From NCBI GenBank assembly GCA_018336015.1, contig JAGXQZ010000049.1, forward strand, positions 62,001 through 126,000: a DNA stretch of 64,000 nt, given 5' to 3'. Made by a program: the position numbers and the translations under genes. The notes beneath the pieces are model-generated. The model saw only the letters and a list, made by a program, of their open reading frames with translations. It was not told where the DNA came from and ran no database searches. The stretch comes from Algoriphagus sp. GTDB lineage: Bacteria > Bacteroidota > Bacteroidia > Cytophagales > Cyclobacteriaceae. This document shows positions 42,312 through 51,355 of the stretch, one piece after another (position 1 is the stretch's first letter; each line of letters begins with the position of its first letter).

Positions 42312-43025
42312 ATGAAATCAGGATTTTTCCTTTACCTATTTGCAGGCCTAGCTTTAATCTCTTGCCGCCCGAATGAAAGTGGTTCCGACAACCGATTCAG
42401 TGAAGAAAAAAATATAGAAGGGGTTTCCAGACTCCAGATCAATGGCGTTTTCAACCTACAGCTTACCCAATCCGACCAGGAAAGTCTTACCATAGATGGA
42501 AGTCCGGAACTTGCTGAAAAACTCAAAGTCACTCAAGAGGGAGATTTGTTGATCCTGGAAATGGAAGAATTCAACACCGGTTTTTTTGACAAAAAAGAGC
42601 TAAAAGTTAACCTCGCCATCTCCAATCTGGAAGAATTCCAGTTTGACGGAGTAGGCAATATTCAAACCACCGGAACCTTCATCGTGGATAGAGTGAAGAT
42701 CCTTGGCGAAGGTGTCGGCAACATTGAGATGGATTTCCAAACTGAAAATTTGGATGCTGATCTCAATATGGTGGGAAAGATGACTCTCAGAGGTAAATCC
42801 ACTAAAGTGACTCTTCAAAATGAAGGGATAGGAAATATCGACGCCTCACAGTTGATCGCTCAAGAAATGGAGGTAAAAAGCTCCGGCATCGGTAAAATGG
42901 ATGTGCACTGCGAAGGCAATCTCTCCATGGTGGTCGAAGGAATCGGAAAAGTCACTTACAGTGGCAACCCAAAGGTGATCAAGAAAGAGATATCCGGAAT
43001 CGGAAAGGTGGAAGCAAAAGAATAA
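42312..43025 (+). CDS. GIN domain (DUF2807) lipoprotein
   Basis: A 237-residue protein with lipoprotein signal (lipobox LISC, Cys18) and a GIN domain (PF10988), a right-handed beta-helix-like fold of repeated strands. The repeated GVGNI/GIGKM tetrads (FDGVGNIQT, GEGVGNIEM, NEGIGNIDA, SSGIGKMDV, VEGIGKVTY, ISGIGKVEA) spaced about 20 residues apart give the domain its name. Function unknown; envelope location likely. Confidence 0.9.
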   Translation: MKSGFFLYLFAGLALISCRPNESGSDNRFSEEKNIEGVSRLQINGVFNLQLTQSDQESLTIDGSPELAEKLKVTQEGDLLILEMEEFNTGFFDKKELKVNLAISNLEEFQFDGVGNIQTTGTFIVDRVKILGEGVGNIEMDFQTENLDADLNMVGKMTLRGKSTKVTLQNEGIGNIDASQLIAQEMEVKSSGIGKMDVHCEGNLSMVVEGIGKVTYSGNPKVIKKEISGIGKVEAKE

Positions 43026-43027
43026 AC

Positions 43028-43378
43028 TCAACCCAACAACTGACCAAAAGTCAGTAGCGTGTGATTGGGATCCAAAATGGCAAATTCTCTCATTCCCCAA
43101 GGCTTGTTTTCCAAGGAACCATTGGGGTGAATCGGTACCTCTCGCTGGAGAAAATCCTCATATAAGGAATCGATACCCTCAACCATTCGAAGGTAAATCA
43201 TCGCATAGTTGCTCAACGGATCCAGATCAGGAAAATGAAAAAAGTGGAGCTCTACCTCTGCTTTTTTCATGACCAAGTAATCCGGATACCGACTTTGAGT
43301 AGAAAACAATAGGTGTTTTTCAAAGAACTCACGGGTCTGATCAAGATCCCTGGCAGGCAGGCGTGGAATGACTTTCAT
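43028..43378 (-). CDS. VOC superfamily (glyoxalase/bleomycin-resistance-like) protein
   Basis: A 116-residue single-copy VOC protein with paired beta-alpha-beta-beta-beta modules: IPRLPARDLDQTREFFEKHLLF at the start, EVELHFFHFPD in the middle, and MREFAILDPNHTLLTFGQ at the end. The proportions are those of bleomycin-binding-like proteins. The usual metal ligands are not all evident, so ligand binding rather than catalysis is plausible. Convergent with the GIN gene (2-bp gap). Confidence 0.85.
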   Translation of the reverse strand: MKVIPRLPARDLDQTREFFEKHLLFSTQSRYPDYLVMKKAEVELHFFHFPDLDPLSNYAMIYLRMVEGIDSLYEDFLQREVPIHPNGSLENKPWGMREFAILDPNHTLLTFGQLLG

Positions 43379-43475
43379 GGGTAATTTTCAACTTGGTGTT
43401 TTGAAAAGTACAACAAAACCTACCCTTTCAAAAAAATGAAGCTGATTAGACCCGTTCAAAGGGTATCATTCAACC

Positions 43476-44768
43476 TTACAGGGCTTTGTTTAATGAAAAA
43501 TAATGCCTCCCTTTTTCGTAGCGATAGGAAAGATTCATCCCGATAGATTCTGCAATCTCTTTACTGAGCGAAAGCCCCAATCCAGAGCCTTTCTCTTTTT
43601 GAGTACCATAGCCTGGCTCGACCATCAAGGTAAAGAGGTCTCTTTGGGTCTTTTCGGTAAGGACTTCGCCGGGATTAGATACTTCCCAAGCCAAAAAATC
43701 CAATGAAGCAGATAGGGCTAAAGTGACCTCTTCTCCTTCTTTCGAAAATTTAATAGCATTGTCCAACAGGTTTTTTAGGATGATCTTGACAGGATTGGGA
43801 TCAAGGTCGAGAATAAGGTTTTCGCCTTGCTGTTGGTAGGTAAGATTCAGATTTTTGGCTGAAGCGGTCACTTCCATGGTATCAAAAATCTCCTTAGTCA
43901 AGCCTTGGATGTGAGTGGTCTCCTTTTTCTCATCCTTTTCACCCAATTCTATCATCACCCAATTCAAGGTATTGTTAAGGACATTGCTCAGGTGAATATT
44001 TTGCCTCTTTAAGTTTTTGAGCAGGGTTTCCATATTGCCATGATCCAAAATCCCCATCTCAAAAAGCTCCAAAGTAAGTTGGAGAGAAGCCATTGGACTT
44101 TTTAAATCATGTGATAGCAGCGCAAGGAGCTTGGTTTTCTTTTGATTGAGAAGCTCAAGTTTTTCATTGGCTTCCTCCTTTTCATTTTTGGTCTGTACAA
44201 GAAGGTTGTATTGGGCATTGTAGTTTTTAAGCAAAATCCAAAGTCCCATGACCCAAAAAACCAGAATCCAAAAGAACCCTAGTACATTATCCCAAAAAGC
44301 CCCAAAAGGGGTAGAATATTCGGTATTGATGGCTATCCAGCCATTTACCTCGGCAAAATACAAACCCGCAAATGTGAAAAACACCAAGGTGAGCCAAATC
44401 CATTTCAATACTCCATTGACCAAGGCTGTAATGACAATCGTAAATAGGAAAATGGTGTAATCCGTAGGTCCATTCGATCCTTGATTGTAAAAGAAGTTAA
44501 TGACGATACCGATGTAGCAAAAAACCAAGATGGCATTGAGCATCCATTGATGGGGTAGCTTTTTGATGATCAAAAAATAGGCGATGAAAAATGGGATGGA
44601 TAAACCCAGTTTCATCAGAACAATAAAAAGTGGAACCTCAGTAAACAGGTTGGTAAATCCGAAAATCAACATCAAAATCCCTCCAAGCAACATGGTGTAC
44701 AACGTAAGTTTGCGCTGTAAATCCACCAAACTATGTGGTTTTTTAGTGGTAATAATCGATTCAGCCAT
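43476..44768 (-). CDS. Membrane sensor histidine kinase (HisKA)
   Basis: From the ATG at 44768 a 430-residue orthodox kinase. Six hydrophobic segments occupy about residues 20-180, with only short loops, so the signal is probably sensed in or near the membrane. A coiled coil leads to HisKA motif LLSHDLKSPMASL (His220), an N-box (LKNLLDNAIKFSKEG) and a G-box (GSGLGLSLSKEIAES). No response regulator is adjacent, so it is an orphan here. A hairpin lies upstream. Confidence 0.9.
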   Translation of the reverse strand: MAESIITTKKPHSLVDLQRKLTLYTMLLGGILMLIFGFTNLFTEVPLFIVLMKLGLSIPFFIAYFLIIKKLPHQWMLNAILVFCYIGIVINFFYNQGSNGPTDYTIFLFTIVITALVNGVLKWIWLTLVFFTFAGLYFAEVNGWIAINTEYSTPFGAFWDNVLGFFWILVFWVMGLWILLKNYNAQYNLLVQTKNEKEEANEKLELLNQKKTKLLALLSHDLKSPMASLQLTLELFEMGILDHGNMETLLKNLKRQNIHLSNVLNNTLNWVMIELGEKDEKKETTHIQGLTKEIFDTMEVTASAKNLNLTYQQQGENLILDLDPNPVKIILKNLLDNAIKFSKEGEEVTLALSASLDFLAWEVSNPGEVLTEKTQRDLFTLMVEPGYGTQKEKGSGLGLSLSKEIAESIGMNLSYRYEKGRHYFSLNKAL

Positions 44769-44802
44769 GTTGGGTTGATGCGTGCTTTCGGGGTTTTGAA
44801 GG

Positions 44803-44841
44803 AAAAAAAAAGACCTAAAACTTATCAAGTTTGGTCTTTTT
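44803..44841. other. Terminator-like hairpin between divergent genes
   Basis: AGACC and AAACTT on the left pair with AAGTTT and GGTCT on the right, flanked by A-run and T-run. It lies between the start of the histidine kinase (44768, minus) and the symporter gene (45056, plus), where a terminator is not expected; it may attenuate the kinase leader or end a small RNA. Confidence 0.4.
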
Positions 44842-45055
44842 GATTCTTACGTTCCAATTTTATAATGATTTAGTTATATAAAATATGGAATTCTGCCTCC
44901 TACTCCCAAACCATGTTTAAATTGAAACAAATGGCTAAGATTTGTATACCATTAGTTTTTTAAAGTGTGAAGCAATTTGGAATCTTTTGACGGAGCAGGA
45001 CCTGCGCATTAAGGAAGAATTTTGATTTTTCAGCAATTCCTTTGATTTTCGGAGA

Positions 45056-45955
45056 ATGTCCCAAAATCCCCTCGACACAGTAAGGCTGAATTTCTCTCAA
45101 GGAGATCTCCTTTTACTCAATTTGGCCTTGGCGCTGATTATGTACGGAGTGTCATTGGATCTAAGGTGGGCCGATTTTAAATACTTGCTCCAGCATCCCA
45201 AAGCATCCTTTTTGGGCGTTTTTTCTCAGTTTTTTGTACTTCCATTATTAACATGGGTGATCATTTCACTACTTAATCCACCGCCAAGTGTGGCATTGGG
45301 TATGTTTCTCGTGGCCGCTTGCCCTGGAGGAAATGTTTCCAATTTTCTAACTAATCTAGCCAAAGGAAATACAGCGCTCTCCGTAAGCTTGACTGCTTTT
45401 TCCAGTGTTTCGGCCATATTTCTTACTCCTTTGAATTTTGCGATTTGGGCAGGTTTCTATGCCCCAACCTCGCTACTTCTTAAGGAAATCAGTCTTGATA
45501 TCAGTGAGGTCTTTTTCACTGTCGGAATCATCCTGGGAATTCCTTTGATCTTGGGTATCCTCACCCATTAAAAACTTCCTGATTTTGCAGCAAAAGCCTC
45601 CAAAATCCTCAAACCCCTAAGCATTCTGATTTTTGCTGCATTCGTGATTATTGCTTTTTCCGGCAATTTTGACCTATTCACCCAATACATTGGGATGATA
45701 TTTTTCTGGGTGTTGATGCATAATTTCGCAGCACTTGGAGCTGGCTTCCTAACCGCAAAAGTGGGAAAACTACCTCTAGCAGACATCAAAACCATCACCA
45801 TCGAAACTGGCATTCAAAATTCCGGGTTGGGCCTCGTGCTAATTTTCACCTATTTTGAGGGCCTTGGAGGGATGGCTATCATTACGGCTTGGTGGGGAAT
45901 CTGGCACTTGATTTCAGGTATGACTGTAGCAAGTCTTTGGAAAAATAGGAAATGA
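45056..45955 (+). pseudogene. Bile acid:sodium symporter (BASS) family, interrupted by one stop
   Basis: The frame 45056-45571 ends at TAA (45569-45571), but the same frame resumes immediately and runs to 45955 without further stops, giving 299 codons in all. Both parts read as one BASS-type transporter: the first half has the NPPPSVALGMFLVAACPGGNVSNFLT substrate-site motif, and the second half has KTITIETGIQNSGLGLVLIF, the conserved E-T-G-I-Q-N-S-G block. A single nonsense mutation (CAT TAA AAA), or a sequencing error, is the simplest reading. The 3' end overlaps plsC by ATGA. Confidence 0.85.
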
Positions 45956-46953
45956 AAAACGCATTCAATGCCATTCTGAGGCTTTTGGTCAAAGTGGCAC
46001 TCCATGGTTATTTCAAAAAAATCATCGTCGAGGGCAAAGAAAATATACCCGAGAATCGTCCCGTGATTTTGGTGGCAAATCATCAAAATGCCTTGCTCGA
46101 TCCACTCTTATTGGCCACCCACACTCATTTGAAACCTTGGTTCCTCACTCGGGCGGCGGTTTTTGTCAATCCCTTCATTTCCAAAGTCTTGAATTACATC
46201 CGTATGCTTCCCGTCTATCGGGTGAAGGATGGATTCTCGACCATTCAGCAAAACCACCAGACTTTTGAAGCCACCTTTGAGGTATTACGTGCAAATGGGA
46301 CGGTGGTGATTTTTGCAGAAGGCAGCCATAGTCTGACTAGAAACCTTAGGCCACTGAGTAAAGGATTTACCCGGATGGCCTTTGGACTCAAGGAAAAATT
46401 CCCCCAACTGGAACCGGTTATTTTCCCCGTCAGTATTGGATTTAGTGCGCATAAACGATCAGGAAGTACCGTTAGGATTACTTTTGGAAAAGCCATTCCC
46501 GTGGATATGCCTCACAGCCAATCCGGCAAGTTGACCAAATCCGTGGAGAAAGCTTTGAAATCCATGATGGTAGATTTGCCTGACGAGGGCTATCCCGAAA
46601 CTTTGCAAACACTGTTCGATCATCGAGTTGACCTCACCTCAAAATCGGAAGTTGAAGGCTTTTTAACTCATGGCAAGGTCAACCACCCGATCAAGGAATC
46701 TTCCTCTCTGATCAATAAAATGATGAAGATTTTTCATTTTCCTCTCTACTGGATCTGGCTTTGGATCAGACCAAAAGTGGAGGATGAAGTATTTACAGGG
46801 ACCTGGAAGTTTTTGATTGGATTTGGGCTGGCTTTGGTTTGGTATTTAATTTTAATCCTGCTAGCCGTATGCACCAGTTTGGGCAGCTGGGCCTTAGCCT
46901 TTTTGATCATGGCTTGGCTTACGCTATGGAAAAATACGAATTCCCAAGAGTAA
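45952..46953 (+). CDS. 1-acylglycerol-3-phosphate acyltransferase (PlsC-like)
   Basis: A 333-residue acyltransferase of the LPLAT/PlsC family, which adds the second acyl chain in phosphatidic acid synthesis. The HX4D motif is VANHQNALLD (His44, Asp50), followed by RMLPVYR (block II) and VVIFAEGSHS (block III). The C-terminal 90 residues add two hydrophobic helices, so it is membrane-bound. Translationally coupled to the broken BASS gene upstream. A hairpin terminator lies 50 bp after the stop. Confidence 0.9.
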   Translation: MKNAFNAILRLLVKVALHGYFKKIIVEGKENIPENRPVILVANHQNALLDPLLLATHTHLKPWFLTRAAVFVNPFISKVLNYIRMLPVYRVKDGFSTIQQNHQTFEATFEVLRANGTVVIFAEGSHSLTRNLRPLSKGFTRMAFGLKEKFPQLEPVIFPVSIGFSAHKRSGSTVRITFGKAIPVDMPHSQSGKLTKSVEKALKSMMVDLPDEGYPETLQTLFDHRVDLTSKSEVEGFLTHGKVNHPIKESSSLINKMMKIFHFPLYWIWLWIRPKVEDEVFTGTWKFLIGFGLALVWYLILILLAVCTSLGSWALAFLIMAWLTLWKNTNSQE

Positions 46954-47002
46954 CCTGTTTACATGAAGTATTAGGTCGTATACCACTGTAAAACAATAAG
47001 TT

Positions 47003-47052
47003 GAACAGATTGATGTTTTTACTTTTCATCAATCTGGTTCAGGTATTTTTTT
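47003..47052 (+). terminator. Terminator after plsC
   Basis: AGATTGATG and CATCAATCT form a 9-bp stem extended by GAAC/GTTC, followed by a T-rich run. Confidence 0.65.
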
Positions 47053-47106
47053 TAAAAGAAGTTGAAAAAAGAATATTTAAAACCAAATAATATTTGGCTT
47101 TGTTTT

Positions 47107-47114
47107 TACCTTTG
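47107..47114 (+). promoter_or_regulatory. Candidate -7 element of the HPPD gene
   Basis: TACCTTTG matches the Bacteroidota -7 consensus TAnnTTTG exactly, 30 bp before the ATG. No convincing -33 TTG lies about 20 bp upstream, so confidence is limited. Confidence 0.4.
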
Positions 47115-47143
47115 ATCCAGATTTAAACCCAAACATAACGATC

Positions 47144-48238
47144 ATGACTGAAGACTTTCTGCCCATCAATGGGACGGATTATGTAGAACTCTATGTGGGC
47201 AATGCCAAGCAGAGTGCGCTTTTTTACCAATATGCTTTTGGTTTTGAGTTGATTGCCTATGCAGGACCTGAGACCGGCGTAAAGGATCGGGCTTCTTATG
47301 TATTGAAGCAGGATAAAATCCGATTGGTCCTCACCTCTCCCCTTTCCGCTGATCATCCTATCAATCACCACATCCAAACCCATGGTGATGGAGTAAAAGT
47401 ATTGGCGCTGTGGGTCGATGATGCCGAAAAATCCTGGAAAGAAACTACTTCAAGAGGTGCTGAATCAGCCGGAGAACCAACCATTCTGAGCGATGCGCAT
47501 GGTGAGGTTAAGGTGGCCAGCATTAGAACCTACGGTGACACCATTCACACCTTTGTGGAGCGTAAAAACTACCATGGTATTTTCTTGCCGGGCTTTAAAC
47601 CCAGAAAAAGCACATACCAATCCACTTCCATCGGATTGAAATACATTGACCACTGTGTGGGAAATGTAAACTTGGGTGAGATGAATCGTTGGGTAGAGTT
47701 TTATGAAAATGTGATGGGTTTTAAGCTGCTGATCACCTTTGATGACAAAGACATCTCCACAGAGTATTCTGCCCTGATGTCGAAAGTCGTTTCCAATGGA
47801 AATGGTTACATCAAATTCCCAATCAATGAACCTGCCGAAGGAAAGAAGAAATCACAGATTGAAGAGTATTTGGATTTCTACGGGGGCGCGGGAGTGCAGC
47901 ATATGGCTATCGCTACAGATAATATCATTCACACCGTGAGTGAATTAAGAAAAAGAGGTGTGGAATTTCTTGAAGTTCCTTCTACTTATTACGACGACCT
48001 GTTGGATCGCGTAGGTCAAATCGATGAGGACCTGCAGCCGCTTAAGGAGCTGAATATCCTGGTGGATCGAGACGAAGAAGGATATCTTTTACAAATATTT
48101 ACCAAGCCTGTCCAAGATCGCCCAACGCTCTTCTTTGAAATCATCCAGCGAAAAGGAGCTACCTCTTTTGGAAAAGGCAATTTCAAAGCGCTATTCGAAG
48201 CGATTGAAAGAGAGCAAGAGTTGAGAGGGAATCTGTAA
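47144..48238 (+). CDS. hpd: 4-hydroxyphenylpyruvate dioxygenase
   Basis: Non-haem Fe(II) dioxygenase that turns 4-hydroxyphenylpyruvate into homogentisate in tyrosine breakdown. Two VOC-type halves are visible. The iron ligands are His170 (KYIDHCVGNV), His253 (GVQHMAIATDN) and Glu332 (LFFEIIQRKG). The length of 364 is normal, and the C-terminal GFGKGNFKALFEAIE-type segment (SFGKGNFKALFEAIEREQ) is conserved. No other tyrosine-pathway genes are adjacent. Flanked downstream by a heptamer array and a terminator. Confidence 0.95.
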   Translation: MTEDFLPINGTDYVELYVGNAKQSALFYQYAFGFELIAYAGPETGVKDRASYVLKQDKIRLVLTSPLSADHPINHHIQTHGDGVKVLALWVDDAEKSWKETTSRGAESAGEPTILSDAHGEVKVASIRTYGDTIHTFVERKNYHGIFLPGFKPRKSTYQSTSIGLKYIDHCVGNVNLGEMNRWVEFYENVMGFKLLITFDDKDISTEYSALMSKVVSNGNGYIKFPINEPAEGKKKSQIEEYLDFYGGAGVQHMAIATDNIIHTVSELRKRGVEFLEVPSTYYDDLLDRVGQIDEDLQPLKELNILVDRDEEGYLLQIFTKPVQDRPTLFFEIIQRKGATSFGKGNFKALFEAIEREQELRGNL

Positions 48239-48243
48239 AAATA

Positions 48244-48498
48244 GATGTAAGATTTTAGACACAAGATGTAAGACAGAAGAATTTAGAGGTCTAGTTAGAG
48301 TTTGCTCCCAGGTCTATGAAAATGAAAAATGCCGGGTAACAAGCCCGGCTTTTTAATTTCAAATTTTTAAGGTATGGAGGACAATCCCAACTTTTCCAAA
48401 GTTTGAAACTCTGGAAATTTCTAATTTCAAAGATCTCTAGTGTTAACCATCCAGTATCTAGACTCTTATGTCTTATGTCTAAAGTCTAATGTCAACTC
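48244..48498. repeat. Inverted pair of 7-bp arrays flanking a terminator
   Basis: Left array 48244-48292 has seven in-phase units (GATGTAA, GATTTTA, GACACAA, GATGTAA, GACAGAA, GAATTTA, GAGGTCT). Right array 48457-48498 has six units beginning TC (for example TCTTATG, TCTTATG, TCTAAAG, TCTAATG), which is the left motif in reverse complement. The terminator at 48325-48355 lies between them. The gap of about 260 bp holds no gene. Confidence 0.75.
48325..48355. terminator. Bidirectional terminator between hpd and GH2
   Basis: GCCGGG and CCCGGC arms around a 7-nt loop, A-run before and five T residues after; serves both convergent genes. Confidence 0.85.
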
Positions 48499-48499
48499 T

Positions 48500-50314
48500 C
48501 TACTTATACAGCTTCTCATGCATTTTCTTCAACTCCTCAAGGGCTATCTTGATCACTTGACGGTCATAGGTCATGAGTCCGTTGGTTTCGATCTCCACAT
48601 CGGTTGTTTGGGTATACACCGCCGCAGCCAATCCTCTAGGAATGTATTTTGCCAAATCATCGATTAAAGCAGAATACCTGGCCTTTAGATCTTCGGCAGT
48701 AGAAAAACTCTGATAACCCCAATTGTCCTTTTGCTGCCAAGTATGACCTTCCAAAGGCAATCCCAAGCCTCCAAATTCTCCCAATACCATGATTGATTTA
48801 TCTCCAAAAATCTTTGGGTCTGGCATTACCGGATCGGGGTAATTATGGAGATCGAGGATATCTCCCACTACTGTGGAGCCTTCCATTTCAAAATTGCCCC
48901 CTGAAGCAGAATTGATCAATCTGGTTGCATCCAAGTCTCTAGTCATTTGAGTGATTTCACCCGTTTTGAATTGTCCCCATGCTTCATTGAAAGGAACCCA
49001 AACCACAATGGATGGGAAAAATCTAAATTCATTGATGATCTCTTTCCACTCTGTTTTGAAGATTGCTTCCGACTCTGGAGTTCTGACTTTTTCCACACCT
49101 TCACGAATGACACCAGGGCGTACTTCCCATCTATTGCCCATGTCACCACTAGGCATATCTTGCCATACCAGCATGCCCAAACGATCCGCGTGGTAATACC
49201 AGCGAGCCGGCTCTACTTTGACGTGCTTACGGATCATGTTGAAACCCATTTCTTTGGTTTTCTCGATGTCAAAAAGTAGAGCTTCATCAGTCGGGGCAGT
49301 ATACAAACCATCTGGCCACCAGCCTTGATCCAAAGGTCCGTAATGAAACAGCGGTTTGCCATTCAAAAACATCCGCTGATATCCATCTGCTGTTTTAGCC
49401 ATTCGGATGTCTCGATAAGCCGCATAGGACTTCACTTCCTCGATGAGCTTTTTTCCTTCCCAGACTTTGATTGACACATCGTACAAAGTCGGTGAGTCAG
49501 GAGACCAAGCTTTTGGAGCATTGAGTTTTACAGGAAGTGGCGCATTGCTTTTTCCTCGAAAAGAACCCGCTACGGTAGCACCGTCTTTCAAGGTAACCTC
49601 TACCTCTAATCCCTCTTTACTGGAAGTGACTTGGGGATAAAAGACTTGTGTCCCATTTTCCCAATCTGTGTTGGAATAAACAGAGGCCAAATAGCTTTCC
49701 GGTACCGTTTCTAACCAAACCGTTTGCCAGATTCCGGTCACAGGAGTATACCAAATCCCTTTTGGATCTTTTACTTGCTTACCTCGGGGCTGAGGGCCTG
49801 AATCACTTGGGTCCCACACACGAACCCGGATTTTTTGGGTTTTGGTTTTTGCCAATTGGTCAGTGATGTCAAAAGAGAAGCTGTCAAATCCACCGAAATG
49901 CTTACCTATGGAAGTACCGTTTACCCACACTTCGGTCTCCCAATCAGAAGCACCGAAATGCAGCAAAACCCTCTTGCCTTTTCGGTCTAGGGTAAGATCA
50001 ACTGTTTTTTCGTACCAAAGCTCATTCTCAGGACCGACTGCTTTCTGGACGCCTGACAGATAAGATTCTACCGGAAAAGGGACAGTGATCTTTCCTGCAA
50101 AACCAATTTCAGGAAGGCTGCCTTTGGGTAAAATGGCATAATCCCATGGGCCATTGAGGTTTTGCCAGGAAGACCTGACCAATTGGGGACGTGGATATTC
50201 CGAATGTGGCGCCTCCTTGGAAACCTGATCGGTCCAGGGAGTTTTCAACCTAGCAGTCTGTGAAAAGCTCACCTGACTGACAAAAACAAAAAGTAAAAGA
50301 AGAATCTTTTTCAT
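48500..50314 (-). CDS. Glycoside hydrolase family 2 protein
   Basis: A secreted 604-residue GH2 enzyme (beta-galactosidase/glucuronidase/mannosidase class). Signal peptide MKKILLLLFVFVSQVSFSQ. The sugar-binding jelly roll spans about 40-205 (LNGPWDYAI, LHFGASDWETEVWVNG), the Ig-like domain about 205-305 and the TIM barrel from about 310. Acid/base Glu444 is in VPFNEAWGQ and nucleophile Glu513 in MVLGEFGGLGLP. Substrate linkage is not determinable. A secreted protein of unknown family lies 30 bp upstream and may be co-transcribed. Confidence 0.92.
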   Translation of the reverse strand: MKKILLLLFVFVSQVSFSQTARLKTPWTDQVSKEAPHSEYPRPQLVRSSWQNLNGPWDYAILPKGSLPEIGFAGKITVPFPVESYLSGVQKAVGPENELWYEKTVDLTLDRKGKRVLLHFGASDWETEVWVNGTSIGKHFGGFDSFSFDITDQLAKTKTQKIRVRVWDPSDSGPQPRGKQVKDPKGIWYTPVTGIWQTVWLETVPESYLASVYSNTDWENGTQVFYPQVTSSKEGLEVEVTLKDGATVAGSFRGKSNAPLPVKLNAPKAWSPDSPTLYDVSIKVWEGKKLIEEVKSYAAYRDIRMAKTADGYQRMFLNGKPLFHYGPLDQGWWPDGLYTAPTDEALLFDIEKTKEMGFNMIRKHVKVEPARWYYHADRLGMLVWQDMPSGDMGNRWEVRPGVIREGVEKVRTPESEAIFKTEWKEIINEFRFFPSIVVWVPFNEAWGQFKTGEITQMTRDLDATRLINSASGGNFEMEGSTVVGDILDLHNYPDPVMPDPKIFGDKSIMVLGEFGGLGLPLEGHTWQQKDNWGYQSFSTAEDLKARYSALIDDLAKYIPRGLAAAVYTQTTDVEIETNGLMTYDRQVIKIALEELKKMHEKLYK

Positions 50315-50343
50315 AGTGCTTGGAATTTTGGGTTGATCGAAAA

Positions 50344-51174
50344 TTAATGAAAATCAAACCAGAGAATCATGGCACTTAATTCCAATGGTTTGTAAAGGTT
50401 ATTATTGGAATCACCAGAGGGTGTCTCAATTTCAGTGGAGGAATTTCCTTGACTTGGGGCTTGGAAAAGAAAACTCAGATCTGACTGTAAAAGCCCACTT
50501 TGATGATTTTTCAGGTCTGCTACTTTTAAAATCAAATTGGGGGTATCCGAGCTGATGGACAAGGCTACCGATTCAAAAGCCAGATTGACTTTTTCTATGC
50601 CCTGCAGAAAAAATGGCTTTGAAGGTTCATTTTCTGTTTGGTGGTCCATCCAAGTCCCCGTGCCTAGCCCTTTGGCACTCCAATTTAAATTTTTAAGCTC
50701 ATAATTAGGAAGATCAAAACCTAAACCCAGCGTCGAAGAAGCCTGAAAATCAAACGTACCTCGCGCTTCCATTTTGAGCCGTCCCGAGGCGAGTACTGTC
50801 CAGGTAAGCGTAGCCGGCCAAGGAGAGTAAGAAGATTGAATTTGAATCGATCCGTCTTTTAGTTTTTTCCAAGTCACAGCTTTGAAGCCACTTTCCAGGC
50901 CTTCTGTACCCGCCACTTGTGCAAAGGTTAACACATGCATTCCGATTTTCACTTTTTCCAAAGTGCCTTTTGATTTACCAAACACAAAAAGCCGCTCTCC
51001 TACTTGGATATGAAGCTCAGTGGTGGATTCCCTTACCTTGATGGGATCAAGACTTTCTGTAGCGGAAACCGAGGTAGTAGTCAAACCTTTTGAAAATTGA
51101 ATTGGAGTGGCCAATACAACTACACAAAAGGAAATCAAAGCAAAGGTGAATTTTGCTGCGATGGGGAAATTCAT
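50344..51174 (-). CDS. Secreted beta-sandwich-like hypothetical protein
   Basis: From the ATG at 51174 a 276-residue protein with signal-like N-terminus (MNFPIAAKFTFALISFCVVVLATPIQF). The rest is beta-rich and includes WPATLTWTVLASGRLKMEARGTFD, LGLGFDLPNYELKNLNWSAKGLG and DHQTENEPSKPF. The pattern recalls the small-chain/mutarotase-like terminal domain of large GH2 beta-galactosidases, where a TG..DHQ stretch is common. With the GH2 gene 30 bp downstream, it could supply that domain as a separate chain. Assignment is tentative. Confidence 0.5.
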   Translation of the reverse strand: MNFPIAAKFTFALISFCVVVLATPIQFSKGLTTTSVSATESLDPIKVRESTTELHIQVGERLFVFGKSKGTLEKVKIGMHVLTFAQVAGTEGLESGFKAVTWKKLKDGSIQIQSSYSPWPATLTWTVLASGRLKMEARGTFDFQASSTLGLGFDLPNYELKNLNWSAKGLGTGTWMDHQTENEPSKPFFLQGIEKVNLAFESVALSISSDTPNLILKVADLKNHQSGLLQSDLSFLFQAPSQGNSSTEIETPSGDSNNNLYKPLELSAMILWFDFH

Positions 51175-51355
51175 GCGATTGAACAAGGGTAATTGATCGA
51201 ACAAAATAGATTTAATCCATCTGAATAAAAATTAAAACCTCTTTAAATAGATAGATTTGGCCGTTTTCAATTAAAAAAAGATCATTTACGGGTCTTGGTT
51301 AGCATATTTTGACATTTTATCTAACTTAGAACCGTACAGTAATTTTTATAAAAAA

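Noticed and set aside
45644-45955. A separate short membrane protein downstream of the BASS stop
   Set aside because: It is in the same frame as the first part and continues the transporter motifs, so it is the second half of one interrupted gene.
709-48498. Calling the 7-bp arrays CRISPR
   Set aside because: Units are 7 bp, degenerate and directly adjacent, with no spacers, no 25-40 bp repeats and no cas genes in the window.
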